Position numbers and translations under genes: made by a program. Of a stretch of DNA of 64,000 bases, positions 44,756-60,392 are shown in pieces. A model generated the notes under the pieces. It saw only the letters and a list, made by a program, of their open reading frames with translations, did no database searches and was not told the origin of the DNA. Source of the DNA: Diphasiastrum complanatum (lineage: Eukaryota > Streptophyta > Lycopodiopsida > Lycopodiales > Lycopodiaceae); the NCBI GenBank assembly GCA_029204225.1, contig CM055095.1, positions 29,906,414 to 29,970,413 on the forward strand, given 5' to 3'. Numbering within the stretch: the stretch's first letter is position 1; the number at the start of each line of letters is the position of its first letter.

Positions 44756-45735
44756 ATCCAATTTTGGTAGAAGCGATATCTACTGTTGCCTATTTGTAGA
44801 ATTGATCCAGCACAAAGGCTCTCAACAACAAAACTTCTTATGAGATATGGACATGATCAAAGCCATCTCTAAAAAATATTCGAGTTTTTTGGATGTATTG
44901 CAAATTCTCAAATTCCTATAAGCTAGATAATACTAGCAGCAAATCAATTTTCATAGGATACTCTCCCGACCACAAAGCATACAAGCTCTACAATCCACTT
45001 TCACAAAAGTCTTATACAAGTAGAGATGTAATCTTTGTTGAAAATCGATTCTACGATCTCAAGGGTAAGGCTCTAGCCAAGATTCCCATTAGCCAAGATT
45101 CCCATTTCATATCTTAAGGTCGATGATCTTAAAATTAATTCTGACTCAAATGATGAATCATCAACTCCTCAACAGTTCAAATAACATCAGAGGGTCGAAG
45201 GAGGTCGAATCGACCTAGACAGCCTCTATCCAAATTTATGGATGATCCCTATTGCTACTTTGTACAAGAGCCTAACATTGTTTCAGAGGCCATGTCAAAT
45301 GAAGATGCTGATTGATGGAAATCTGCAATGGACAGAGAATACAATTATCCAATGGAGAATGGACCTACCTAAGGATCAAAATCTGATTCCATGCAAATGG
45401 ATCTTCAAATTGAAGTATGATGTTGAAGGCAAAATTAATAGATACAAAGCTAGGCTGGTTGCAAAAGGCTTTTCACAAATTATAAATCTAGACTACTCTA
45501 AAACCTTCAAGCCAATAGTTAAGCATGCTTCAATTCGATTACTACTCTCTTACGCAGCTGCAGTTGACCTTGAAGTCCACCAAATGGATATCCAAACATC
45601 ATTTCTAAATTGGACCATTAAAGAGGACATTTTTATGTTAGAACTGAAAGGATACGAGCTCAAAGGTCAAGAGCACCTTGCATGCAAGATCCACAAAGCT
45701 CCCTATGGATTGAAACAGTCCCCAAGGGTCTAGTT
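44756..45735 (+). pseudogene. Copia integrase end and reverse transcriptase remnant
   Basis: Integrase C-terminal matches run from about 44810 (LNNKTSYE, SLKNIRVF) through 44893-45115 (SKSIFIGYSPDHKAYKLYNP, SYTSRDVIFVENRFYD). Reverse transcriptase follows in the frame 45242-45733: LIPCKWIFKLKYDVEGKINR, ARLVAKGFSQ, DYSKTFKPIVKHASIRLLL, VHQMDIQTSFLN and KAPYGLKQSPRV. It ends abruptly at 45735, before the YVDD box. Gag, protease and the integrase core are absent. Confidence 0.8.
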
Positions 45736-46441
45736 CTAGAAAATCAGCCAATTATTTATCGCTAAGGCAGCAAGTTTGCAGGTTTTTACTTCTTTATCAG
45801 TAAGATGTGCAAGAATAATCCAAAGCTTGATAGGTAGTGGAGCAAGAAAGTTGACAGTGGGTAAGCTCCAAAGCTTGTAAGAAGTACGGGCGGATTTGAG
45901 TTCAATAGGGCGTGCAGAGACAAAGGGGACTTGGCAATTTTTGGATTGGTAGAATTCAAAAGTGGATTGGTCACCAATGTTACAGATGTCTTGAGAAAAA
46001 GTTTCATGTTGCGAGGCACTATTCTCGTCCAAATCAACCTCGTTGATGGTTTTTTGATAATGATGAAAGTGTGTATATGATAATGGTAATGGTATGAATG
46101 CGTACATAGGTACGGATACTATCACTACATACAGTTGCTTATTGCTTATGGCTATAACAAAGGAAGCGTCTATGAGGCACTTGTTATAATGATAGCTGTG
46201 AACACTATGATAACCATTACAACAAATGCCTTCTATCATTTGTTGGAATGCAAGTAAGGTGATAATATACTATTATTATGTGATAAAACTGTAAATCTCT
46301 TGTGATCATTCATGCTTGACTAATTCATTTAATATCTTGGGAACGTGATAAGACTTGCAAGAAAGCTACACAAGCATTAATCTTGTTCTTTCGGTTTGAA
46401 ATCCTTAGTACATTAGGAGGTTCTCTCTTTAGCTGTGGAAG
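45736..46441. other. No recognisable content
   Basis: A minus-strand frame of 167 codons (46239-45736) is open but has no motif I know and starts right at the copia break. AT-rich sequence follows. Confidence 0.35.
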
Positions 46442-47765
<1,324 letters not shown>

Positions 47766-49288
47766 GTAAGTGCATTCTACACTGATCTATTCTTGCTATC
47801 AAAATGCTTCTCAACAAACATACCACATATCTCTGGTAAGCGCTGTAGCGCGGCCTACTGCATCACACTTCTAATAATCTGATTTGGCTATGAATGTGCA
47901 TGAAGCATTATTGCTCAACTGCTGCTCAGTTTTGGTTAAACCACATCTATCTATATGTTTTTTGGCAAGTCATCGCTGACCAGATGTATTATGAAGCCAT
48001 CATTGGGGCCAGATGTATTATGAATGTATGTATGAAGCCATCGCTGGCTAGAAGTAGCACACCTTGTTGAAAGTATGTATGAAGTACGGATACTAGCCCG
48101 CTGTCCATCGTTGCTCTTAATGGTTACATTGCATCTGCCCATATATAATTAGGCATGGTATCATTGGCCAGAAGAGATATTACTCTCTGAGTACATGCTA
48201 TCATGAAAAACACACACTATACTCATGCTTTTTGTGAAGCACATACTACTGATATGCATATCTGAAAGGTAACTCATCGTTGCTATCCCAGCAATAAACT
48301 CGCATACTATCATGCATATCGAATGACAAGTTTATTCAAACCATTGTGTGGAGATCCATCGTTGATGTCCAGCGATGAGATACCAAATCATTTTCTATTT
48401 ATAGTCCAGTGATGAGCTACGTGATGATTCTTAAATATATGATTTCTATTATCATGATGAGCACTCTAAAAACATATGTCTTTGACGATACTTGCTATTC
48501 TCTGTCTTTCACAGTATAACAGCAACATAGCATGAATATTAGTATCATACCATTGGATTCCGGCGTACTGCAAGAGAAGGTATGAACACTGCTCTCTATC
48601 TTTCTTCTCCAAGCCATGCAAGAGATATACTATAGTATACCGCTACGAAAGCTTTGATAATGGGTTTTTTAGAAGTTCTGGACAATAACATATATGTCTT
48701 GTGTATGACTATGTAATGCTATACATAGAATTGGATACGCATTTAAACATTTCTCAAAGGCATTCAAAAGCAAACATGATCAGTTCACAAGAGTCACTAG
48801 CATCTACCATTCAAGTTGGTGTTTCTCGCATATTTCGGTGGGTTTTTTTAGAAAAAAGCTTCAAGAAAATATGTTGCCAGCGTATGAGATTGTGAATCAT
48901 AATACTTGCGGAATGATGCCTAAATCAATTTGTCGTATATCCATTTCTCTAGCATGCATCACTACAACATACATAATCATTGCTTATTGTAGAAAAAATG
49001 ATTTCCCTCATTTATTTCATAAATAAATTATTATAAACGCTCTTGTCTATAAATACAAGTACTCTGTTTGATGGCATTTTAAGTCACAATCATGGTTCAA
49101 ATGTAATATAACGGTAAGATAGCTTGCACACTCTTGCATAGCATGGATTTGCTCAAGAAGTCATGAGAATTGTACATTACTTGTTTACAAGTAAGAATTT
49201 TGGTATGACATGGATTTGCCCCAAACTTCATGTACCGGTCCAAGCTACTTATACCTTTGCATTTTGCTTTATATTTTATACAACACAT
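47766..49288. other. No recognisable gene
   Basis: AT-rich. Near 47960-48060 a short motif (GCCAGATGTATTATGAA and variants, with GAAGCCATCGCTGG) recurs two to three times, a degenerate local repeat. Nothing else stands out. Confidence 0.4.
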
Positions 49289-49500
49289 GTTTTCCTCATG
49301 TGCTAACTTGCACGGTTTTGTGTGGTGGGATGGTGACAGGTACCAGCTGGTTGTCTTTACAGTGCTTTCTAGTACTGTATACTTTTCAGCTATGTTTTTT
49401 TTTGTTGGTTTATGTATAAAGTGTTTTAAAAGGTTTTGGTCTTGAATTGTCAAGAGGAGCTTTGATCTGTTTATATCTCTCTCTCTTCTCTCTCTTCATG
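49289..49500. repeat. Diverged direct repeat, copy 2
   Basis: This matches 47109-47299 as described for copy 1 and ends in a short CT tract at 49477-49495. It lies just before the copia protease region that begins at 49575, so it could be retroelement-associated sequence. Confidence 0.6.
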
Positions 49501-49574
49501 CTATGCAAGTGAAGGCGAGGTTGCCGCTCCTAATGGCAATCCCGTACTACACATGACACCATAGAGCTGTACAA

Positions 49575-50470
49575 TTGGGAGGCATTAACTCATCTCACAA
49601 CATCAAAGGTGAAGGGACTGTCAAGATCGAGTTTCAAAAAAGTGATGTCAAGGTTTTGTCCAATGTTCTACATGTACCCAATCTTACAAAAAATCTGCTC
49701 TCAATTAGTAGGATTGCCGATTTTGGTCATAAGATTGACTTCTATATAGAAGGCTACACTATTCTTGACAAATCTAAAAAAGTTTTAGCTTTCGGTAAAA
49801 GGTGTGGCTACGTCTACAAATTAAGTCATTGTTATTTTACCAATAGTTAAGCTATTCACACTTCTATTTCTGAATCGCCTAATATGCTTTGGCATTTCAG
49901 ATTAGGCCATTTAGATCACAATAGTGTAAATGTCGAATATGAAAATAGTACAAGATCTGTCTTCTATTAGTAAATCAACTTCTCACATATGTGCAAGCTG
50001 GATTATCAACAAACATTCTAGAAGTCCATTCAATTCAGATTATGTTCATTCTTCAAAAGGTTTACTAGATCTTGCACGTAGTGACATTTGTGCCCCTATG
50101 CAGACCTTTTCCATACGGAGAGCCAAATACTGTGACTTATTTTTTGAAGTACAAATATGAAGCTTTCAAGTATTTCAAATAGTTCAAGGCATCTGTTGAA
50201 AATCAAACCTCAACAAAAATCAATACTCTACGCACTGATGGAGGGGAAGACTTCTACAAGGCACATGGGCTATATCCAAAAATCTACCACGAGCTATTCA
50301 CCTCATTTCAATGGTATAGCCGAGAGGAAGAATCGAACTCTCATAGAGAGTGCAAAGAGCATAGGGCCCATGCCTCCCTTCCTAAAAACAATAATCCATC
50401 AAGATCTATCTTCCAAGATCACAATGGATCCAATCAAGATTGATAACATGAACTCAGCATTACATTAAAA
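49575..50470 (+). pseudogene. Copia protease-integrase remnant
   Basis: 49575-49850 reads as protease (IKGEGTVKIEF, VLSNVLHVPNLTKNLLS) and the following linker (CGYVYKLSHC). Then GAG-pre-integrase relics (LWHFRLGHLDHNSVN), an integrase start relic (GLLDLARSDICAPM; usual IHSDLCGPM) and FNGIAERKNRTLIESAKS with its catalytic Glu. The frame shifts repeatedly and the middle of the integrase core is reduced. It ends near 50470. Confidence 0.75.
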
Positions 50471-50879
50471 TCACATACATGATAATATATAGCTTATTAA
50501 TGATCAGTCTATGCCTATGAAAAAATAGATAGGAGAAGAAAGCCTATGAATACTCCTTTTGAACAACTTGAAGAACAACTATTGAACTTAAAATGAATTG
50601 ATCTCTGGATTTATTTATAGTTCTTGATGGAATAGCCCTAACGGAATACGTGGTTATACACCTAACAGGTTGCCTTGTGGAGATATGAGATTGGACCCAA
50701 AAATATGTAGCGGATAAGACTCGACTATCCAATATGCTTCAATCATTATTTGGTGGTAACCCTCAACAATTGATTCGACTCTATGTCGACGATATATGTA
50801 TTTCTGCAGATTGTCTTGACAATGCGAGTAAAACTGTAGAGTAGTTCCACATTACAAAATGATTTCAGGAATGAAATCT
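50471..50879 (+). pseudogene. Copia reverse transcriptase scrap
   Basis: Within otherwise unreadable sequence, about 50755-50850 shows QQLIRLYVDDICISADCLDN, which carries a YVDD catalytic box in copia-like context. No reverse transcriptase sequence before or after it is intact. The rest of this stretch is not recognisable. Confidence 0.4.
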
Positions 50880-51340
50880 AACAATTAGGTCACTACTTAT
50901 GGGATGAAAATTGATGAGAATAAGATCAAGATAGTTGTTGATTGGCTGATTTCGCAAATTATCAAGAAAGTTAGATCATTTTTAGAGTTTACCGTTTATT
51001 TCGGAGATTTATTAAAAATTATGCCAAAGTGGTGGCACCACTCAATAATCTGACAAAATGTTAACAAAAAGAAAAAGAGGAATCAACCTAGTCGCCTATT
51101 GTATCATGCAAAACTAAATCAGAGTTTTGATAAACTTAAGGCCCAGATTGTTTCGTCTCTCATTTTACATATTGCAGATTCAGATTAACCTTACGTCGCA
51201 AGAATTGACGCAAGTAATACTGTAATTGGAGCAGTTCTATCACAAAATAATAGGCCACTAGCATTTGAAAGCAAAAAATTCATTGGTTCTCAGTTGCATT
51301 ATATTATGTAGGAAAAGAAATTATTTGCAGTTGTACATGT
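50880..51340 (+). pseudogene. Gypsy reverse transcriptase-RNase H remnant
   Basis: Across frames the plus strand gives VVDWLIS-IKKVRSFLEF (usual W-P-N--EVRSFLGL), NYAKVVAPLNNLT, FDKLKAQIVSSLIL, ARIDASNTVIGAVLSQ and RPLAFESKKFIGSQL. This is the thumb and RNase H start of a gypsy element. It lies between two copia remnants of the same orientation. There are frequent frame changes. Confidence 0.7.
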
Positions 51341-51384
51341 TACGTCCACGTCTTGAATATAAGATATAGTATAATCCTAGACTT

Positions 51385-53120
51385 GAATATAGGGTACTCC
51401 AATGCTTAAGGAATAGCACACAAGCTATCAGAGGTGAAGGTACAGTAAGATTAAGCTTTGCAAATGATCAATCCAAACCACTTTCAAGTGTCCTGCATGT
51501 ACCAGATCTTTGTACAAATCTACTCTTTGTAAGCAAAATTACAGACTTAGAACACAAAGTATAATTCAAATCAGATTAATGTAAAGTAGTCGATAGGACA
51601 AACAATATCTTAGCACTCGGAAAGAGGCATGAATACTTGTAAAAATTTAGTCATTGTTTTTCTACCTCTAGTCAGGCTCTCAGTACTTCTGTTCAGATCA
51701 ATAAATACTTACTTTGACATTATAGACTTGGTCACTTGAGTCATACTTCTCCCTATTTGCCTGAGTCCAAGGGGTTAGCCGAGAGGAAGAATCGTACCCT
51801 AGTTGAGTCAGTCAAATGCATGCTGGCTCATGCATCATTACCGAAGAGTTTTTGGGCTGAAGTTGTCTCCACTGCAGCTTACATCAAGAAAAAATGCTAC
51901 CAAGGCCCTCTCAAGTAAAACATCCCATGAAGTTTGGACAAGATCTAAGCCTTCAGTGAAGAACCTACGAGTATTTGGATGCATTGCCTATGCATAGATC
52001 CTGAAGGAGACAAAGAAGAAATTTGACTTCCAAAGTCTCAAGACCATCCTAATCAGTTGTATTTCTTCTAATAATACTTACAAGCTCTACGACCCAGTAC
52101 CTAGCAGATTTTATTTAGCAGCGATATTGTCTTTATCGAGGATCAGTTCATCGTCTTCAAATGCAAGAGCAAAGTTCCATGCGAACCTTCGAAAGCCCCC
52201 GCCTACGACAAGACAATTTGAGCCTCTGGTTCAAGCGTGCCGACAACCGATCAACTATTGGACAATGAATCAGAAGAAGACGTTGTTGCTATTCAAGAGC
52301 AACACAACCAACGATTGGATCATCAACCAACGCCACCTCCAAGAAGATCAAACCGAGTGCGCAAACAGCCCACAAGGTATATTCATGAGTTTGTCTGTCT
52401 TTTAATTCAGGAACCGACTATAATCAACTATAGTCGAAGATGATCAGTGACTGAGGTTCCTTCACTCATCTTGAAGGATAGGAACTCCTTTCTCAGAAAG
52501 AGACGAGTCGATACATTTATTGTTTCATACAGGCTAGTTAATGTGTCTCATGCTTCTTTGGAAGTGGAACAGTTAGCTACTGGAGCTATCTATGAATCTT
52601 TAAGATTCAATAATACAATGGCTAATGCTTTTCCATCCTTTTCTTCCCATGTAGTCATCATTTTAGATTCGGTTGATTTGGCTATCGATCGAACCATTTA
52701 CGTATTCCCAAAGCTCATTCTTGATGAGTATCATTATCATCTTGAACTTCCACATGTCAAATCATCACCGTTGAACATTTCAATAGCTCTATCTACTATA
52801 GAAGCTGAGTACAATGCCTTGCGGAGTGTTTTACAAGAAGTTGTTTGGTTGCAACAGTTGCTTGCAAAGATTGGACTTCAGCAATCATCTTTTGTGATAG
52901 CTAGATTGGCATACAACCTGTAAAAAAATTTGTTTATCATTCTAGAACTAACCACATAATTAAGTACCACTTTGTACGTGAACGTGTGCTTAATAATGAG
53001 GTTAAAGTAGTACATTGTAGTATTGTGGATTAGATAGCTAATGTTCTTACTGTGAGAACAATGTGGGATGATTACATGTCCGAAGAAGAAGCTCTGGATA
53101 GATTCGCTCAGAGATGAATA
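51385..53120 (+). pseudogene. Copia remnant with reverse transcriptase missing
   Basis: In order: protease end (about 51425-51545, IRGEGTVRLSF, VLHVPDLCTNLLFVS); pre-integrase relic (YRLGHLSH, 51720); a jump over the integrase core into SKGLAERKNRTLVESVKCML and SFWAEVVSTAAY (51765-51890); KPSVKNLRVFGCIAYA (51950); and linker. From about 52445 an open frame carries sequence I do not recognise. Then come ALSTIEAEYNALRSVLQEVVWLQQLL (about 52785-52870) and the RNase H end to 53115. Reverse transcriptase is absent. Confidence 0.75.
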
Positions 53121-55204
<2,084 letters not shown>

Positions 55205-55390
55205 GGATCCAAATTCACCGTGATGACGAATCATCAATCCCTTAAGTATATTTGTGATGCCGTAGACGTAAGAGGTCGTAAGGGTGGTTGGTCGAAACTC
55301 ATTCAAGAGTTGGAATTGGACATTAAGTATCTAGTACATAATCTGATGGCTTAACCACAATCTAGCATGCTAAGAATCAGAGAATGATAG
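55205..55390 (+). pseudogene. Gypsy RNase H end fragment
   Basis: The plus strand reads FTVMTNHQSLKYI, then GGWSKLIQELELDIKYLVHNLMA, the end of gypsy RNase H (usual TDH-SLKYL, RW-ELLQEYDFEIKY). A stop follows in frame. It is an isolated fragment. Confidence 0.6.
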
Positions 55391-55959
55391 CTTTACTTTT
55401 AAGAGAGTAAAAGATCAAGAATTTAGTGTATGAGCATTAGTCTCAACACGAGTTAGAGAGAGAAAGAGAGAGAGAGAGATATTCAAGCAAAATATGGTAT
55501 AGATCCAAAATGGCATGGAATAGCTACAAAGCTTTCGTTCATTATCAAAAATTATGAGAATAGCTACACATATTTATGGAGTCTGAGGTAGCTCAAGGTA
55601 GAACCACATCCATCCATCCACCTTTCAATTACATCTAAAGTGAAAACTAGAGTCTAAGTGACATTTGTCACATCTCATGCATGTATCTCTACTTACTTTT
55701 ACCAAGTGTCCTATTTCTAACTAGAATTGTACAAATCATCATGCATGTGTCCATTTCACTTTGTGCATGCCTTGCATGTCACTTACAATAACTGCATGTG
55801 ATATGCCACGAGTTTCTACAAGCATATTAATGCTATTTCTAAGTCTACAATCTATATGCAAGTTGTATTCTACCAACTAGATATGATAAATCCATAGAGT
55901 TCGAGTTCCATCTAGGCCAAATTTGGCATTTACATTTATGAAACAACATACTTGCATAG
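55391..55959. other. No recognisable content
   Basis: AT-rich with a short (AG)n run at 55455-55480. Nothing coding was seen. Confidence 0.35.
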
Positions 55960-57770
55960 TAAGAAGTTTGTAGCAAGCCTAAAGTCAAGATAGATGATTT
56001 TTATTCTCAACATAGTCATCTGTGTGGCCCTATGAGTATTCCCTCTCTAGGTTCAACACTATATATTATCACTTTTATCAATGACTGTTCAAGATTTACC
56101 AGTATTATGCTCATTAAGAACAAGTCTGAGGCATTTAACTGTTTCAAAGAATTCAAGCAGTTTGTTGAGGCGCAGACTGGTCAAAGATTTAAGACCGTGC
56201 GTATAGACAATCGTGGAAAGTTCTTGTCAGACGAGATGTCCGACTGCTTATTATCATGAGACACTCAACATCAGTTGACCACCAGCTACACACCACAATA
56301 GAATGGAGTAGCCAAAAGGAAGAACCGAATATTACTTAATGCAGTATGGCCAATGACGTCAAATGCTCAGCTCTCCAAGAATTTTTGGGCTGAAATAGTT
56401 TCAACATCTGCTATCTACAGAACTATTCAAGCACCAAAGTAGATGACCCAAGAACTTCATGTAGGAAAAGCTTTGCGAATTATTCCTCAGAGAACGTGAT
56501 TAGAGGTTGAACAAATCACACCAATATCAGCGTTTTAATCGTGCCTGAATCTGATCTATGTACTAATAGAACAGTTCTATTATGATTGAATTATGTGTGA
56601 ATGTGATAGACTATGTGATAAACAACTAGATAATCAGATAAACGATTGAAACTTTGATTAGAAAATGTTTTTATATAATTTTGAGTCTTAATCGATATAC
56701 ATTTCTTGCTGCCTTGTGGTATCTCTCTTACAAAGAGTACATAAGTGCACAAGTGCATAAGTAAATAAGTCAGTCTGAATCTAAGTCTGAGCTTGAATCT
56801 GAGAGTCTACCTTATTACTATCAGTGCACATGTATTTATATTATTACAGGATATGTCCTTTGGCCTTTCTCCTTCTGTAACAGAATCCATTCGTTTTGAC
56901 GGTTGATATTCAACAACGTTTTGGTTTTTTAGAGTCGAAAGATTCTCGAAAGATTCGTGAAAGATTCTTGAATGATTCTCTGTTCATGATAGATTTGCTA
57001 TTCTTAAAAGATTCGCGACAATATTTTGTTCGCAACAGTATCTTTGACAGTTTTTGCTTCGCGACAGTCTTCTTGATCTTTTCAGACAAATTTGCGAATA
57101 GTTCGCAATAATTTCAAGCTTTGAGCTTCAAGTTTGGACAAGAAATTGTTCGCGACAATTTCACAACAACTATTTGTTCGAGTTCATGTTCAAGCTTCTC
57201 AATTTTGCAAATCGAATTGTTCGAGTTTCAAGTTTCTTTAACCTTTGTCAATTTGAGTACTGTTGTGCACTTTGTTGGTAGAATTGAGACCTGTCTGTTG
57301 AGTTGTTCTACAGTTCCTTCGAAATCTTCCATGGCTACAAACCAAGTCTCAAGCACCTTCGAGTGTTTGGCTATCTTGGTTATGTGCAGATTCCTTCTGA
57401 TATGAGAAAGAGGCTTGACCCTATCAGCTGCAGGAGTATCTTCATTGGATACTCAACATCACACAAAGCTTGTCGAATCTATGATGTTGAGTCAAGCCAC
57501 ATCTTAGTCAGCAGTCTAGATGTTGTGTTCCTGGAAGACAAATTTTACGACTTCAAGTAGAAGTAGCCGATGCAAGAATTAGTTCCAACAACTCCCATCA
57601 CCATCGACAGGCCTCGACCTATGACTATTCCGACAATCAAAGATACCCATGTTGCACAACAAGGAGAATCATCATCTCAGCAACTGACTTTTGTTCGAAG
57701 ATCTGCCCAACGTCGACAATGTTGGCTGATATCTTGACTAAAGGGCTGAGAAGGGCCCCTTATCCAATGT
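55960..57770 (+). pseudogene. Copia integrase remnant with an insertion and a large deletion
   Basis: The integrase core runs from about 56008 (QHSHLCGPM) through the frame 56032-56259 (FINDCSRFTSIMLIKNKSEAF, TVRIDNRGKF) to KRKNRILLNA and FWAEIVSTSAIYR (56400). The first catalytic Asp is His (56017-56019) and the catalytic Glu is Lys (56314-56316). About 830 bp of unrelated sequence (56470-57300) follows. The integrase C-terminus then resumes (57318-57560: KPSLKHLRVFGYLGYVQIP, RSIFIGYSTSHKA). At about 57718 the linker jumps to ADILTKGL-like pol-end sequence, so reverse transcriptase and RNase H are deleted. Confidence 0.8.
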
Positions 57771-58492
57771 GAAATTCAAATTTGAGATTTATTATTATTA
57801 TTATTTGAACAACCCTTTGCACATAAGATTGTTCAATTTATGCAGCCTTCATCATGAAGGTTGTGTTAAAATGAAGATTCTTTGTCCCATCACATTGAAT
57901 CCATAAAGGCACCTAAGACTATTGATAAAAACTAACAGTCTGATTTCATGTTTGGCCTACTTGAGGAAGAATTTGACTTTTTGACCTCACCACAAGTTTT
58001 ATGGCTTGAACTTTTGAAGTTTGTTGTGTTTAGGACACCTCCTCAGTTTTCCTTTGATAGACTACATCTTTGAGAGTATGTTGAGTTTTGAACCATAATG
58101 TCAACTAAAGCTTTCAACTCAGATGTTGTCTTCTAAAATCCTATGACTACTAAACGTTTTCTTTGACTATAATAGTTAATCCATTCAATAAAGTGACACA
58201 TTGACAACAACAACAACAATAACACATTGATTAAGTTTTCTTGATTTGTTGAGAATGTAGCTATCATTATTTAAAAAAATTAAAATTCATGAAGACTTCA
58301 TTGTAAGTTAGCATACATGTAGCTTTTTCCAAGAATTGTGCAGAAAATAGACCACTTAGGAAGATAGAACTTCACAATTTCAAAATTTTCTATGGTTTCT
58401 TAAGATGTTATGTTGAGCTACATGAGGTCCATTTTCTCCAAAGATTAAGGTTTAAAATCTTAAATATATATATCACTAGTCATAATGCCAAG
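57771..58492. other. No recognisable gene
   Basis: This probably includes a decayed copia LTR after the pol end. Short trinucleotide runs, (TTA)n at 57788 and (CAA)n at 58205, are present. Confidence 0.4.
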
Positions 58493-58840
58493 TGTTTAGT
58501 TTTCCTTTTATTATGGAGGCAACTCCACGAGCAGAAATGTCATATAAAATTTGAAGCAGATTTTTGTGAGCCTTCCCACCACAACTCTTATTTGGACATC
58601 TAGTAAAGAATTGACACAAAACATGGAATTTTTTTACATGTGCACGGTAATATGTCCTCATTAGCTGCCGCATGCAGATTCACTTAGCAAAAAAATCTAG
58701 AAAAACAAGGTTAAAAAAATGCAAAAGCAATAATTTGCATGTGGTAATCTATCCTCATTAGATGCCACATGCAAATTCACTTAGTAGAAAATCCAGAAAA
58801 CAAGGTTAGAAAAATGCGAAAGCAATTATTTGCGTTTGGC
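58493..58840 (+). repeat. Dispersed non-coding repeat, copy 1, with internal tandem duplication
   Basis: 58493-58625 matches 63424-63540 in the same orientation: GTTTTCCTTT, GGCAACTCCAC, and GTGAGCCTTCCCACCACAACTC, the longest exact block. A ~97-bp unit then repeats in tandem (about 58640-58738 and 58739-58834; CTCATTAG-TGCC-CATGCA and CACTTAG). It has no coding content and could be a miniature element. Confidence 0.7.
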
Positions 58841-59489
58841 CATTATGTAGAAAAGACAATAAAACAACTACTGACAATGCCTTGGAAGAAATTAATAATG
58901 AAATCTACTCAATTTTTTAAGAAATGCAAGATGTTTGTAAACAACAATAGGACGTTAATCCAGCTCATATGATGACGAAGCAAGAGATAAAGATGATGTC
59001 GCCATCACCCTCACTCATGATAATTTCTGATCATGTTGATGTTGTTCAGGAGGAAACTGAAGATGAAAAGATAGAGGAAGCCATGAAAGTACAAGCCCTA
59101 GATTCTGTACATAGATGTTAAGAAAAAAAAAGGATCTAATCGAAGTAAGAGAAGATGATTTGATTGACACTGAGGATGATTTTGATGATGTAGCGAATCA
59201 TATTTTGTAAAGCTAATCAAAACTTTCAAACGTACTATGGTTTTTCCACTATTGTTGGTTCAAGTGAGATAAGTTTAGAACATCAAATGCTTCTGTTTGT
59301 ATGTGTTCTTTGTAGGAGGTGACAATGACTTAAGGGTGTTCTCCTGCAATAGTAGTGTTTGGTTTTTGGCTAAGACATGAAGTACATCTAATGTGAATTC
59401 TACACCAAAGATAGCTAGCGAGTGTGATTCTCGTGTACTATTCATCAAATAAAAAGAGTTCATGTGTCATTCTTTTGTGACATTGGCTC
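58841..59489. other. Short acidic open segments, unassigned
   Basis: The stretch 58970-59200 contains short stop-free pieces rich in Asp and Glu, but no known domain and several frame breaks. It may be a decayed transposon protein tail. Downstream is the 3' flank of the glycine-rich protein gene on the other strand. Confidence 0.3.
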
Positions 59490-60392
59490 CTACTCCTCAA
59501 CATACTCTTGTGTCTCAGTTGTCTCTACTTGGTCTCGTAGTTCAAAATCTTCAATTGTTTTGGTAAATTTGTTGACAATGTATTTGTATGGTTTCTGAAA
59601 GTGTCTTTTGTAGGTGTATACAAAATCTCTTTCATATATTGGATGAAGAATTAATCGACTTGTATTTCCTTTTCCGCTACCACTACCATTACCGTCTCCT
59701 TTTCCAGTAACAGTATTTCCATTTTCGTTTCCCCCTGAGTCACCGCCTCCTGCTCTATTTCCTTGACCACTGCCAGCTTTAGAACCACCTGTAGCACCAC
59801 TACCAATATGTCCACCTCCAGCTCCACCGCCTTGCCCAACAGCACCTTCGCCACCTAAATCAGAACCACTACCGTTTGCATTTCCAGCTCCCAGATCTTG
59901 ACCAGAGCCAGAACGTCTATCATGAGCACTTGTAGCTCCATTGAGTATGCGAACGCCTATTCGAGTTCCAATTTCTGTGTCGGCACCGTTTTCTAGACCC
60001 ACTCCGATGCCATTTCCGAGACCCAATCCAATATTGTTATTCTCATGACCAAGGTCAAGTCCAATTCCAAATTTCTTTCGATCGATTGAATTTAATCCAT
60101 GATCTGGACTTCGACTTTGGCTGTCGGCGTAGTATTTGGAATTATCAGAGCTGCCAGCTCCGTGATCTGTACCAACAACATTCTTTTCTGTAAAATGTGA
60201 TGATGCCTCGGACGTTGTTGCAGCAGCATTAGGTTGTGAGTAATGTAGAACCGTCCGCACGGGCTGAAAGGTGTTATCGCGGGCATGCACTAATTCCATA
60301 CAAAGCAACCATATACAAGCGATGAAAAGCAATAACTTTCTATTAGCTACCTCATTTCTATCCATCTTGCCAATTCGTACTACTATTGTCAT
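59490..60392 (-). CDS. Secreted glycine-rich protein
   Basis: Single-exon frame of 300 residues, or 291 if the second Met (residue 10) is used. A signal peptide is clear: a hydrophobic core at residues 19-31 (LLLFIACIWLL) and a likely cut after VHA at residue 37. Residues 38-108 are polar. Residues 109-243 are rich in Gly, Ser and Asn, first as GIGLDLGHENNN-like GxGLG repeats and then as GGGAGGG/GSGSG runs. Residues 244-300 form an aromatic, basic segment (YERDFVYTYKRHFQKPYKYI) and an acidic tail. This layout fits a cell-wall or extracellular glycine-rich protein; I do not recognise the C-terminal segment as a known domain. Ser-Gly and Asn-Gly-Ser motifs could be glycosylated. A TATA box lies about 125 bp upstream. 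No break is visible and the direction is opposite to the other two host genes. Confidence 0.75.
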   Translation of the reverse strand: MTIVVRIGKMDRNEVANRKLLLFIACIWLLCMELVHARDNTFQPVRTVLHYSQPNAAATTSEASSHFTEKNVVGTDHGAGSSDNSKYYADSQSRSPDHGLNSIDRKKFGIGLDLGHENNNIGLGLGNGIGVGLENGADTEIGTRIGVRILNGATSAHDRRSGSGQDLGAGNANGSGSDLGGEGAVGQGGGAGGGHIGSGATGGSKAGSGQGNRAGGGDSGGNENGNTVTGKGDGNGSGSGKGNTSRLILHPIYERDFVYTYKRHFQKPYKYIVNKFTKTIEDFELRDQVETTETQEYVEE

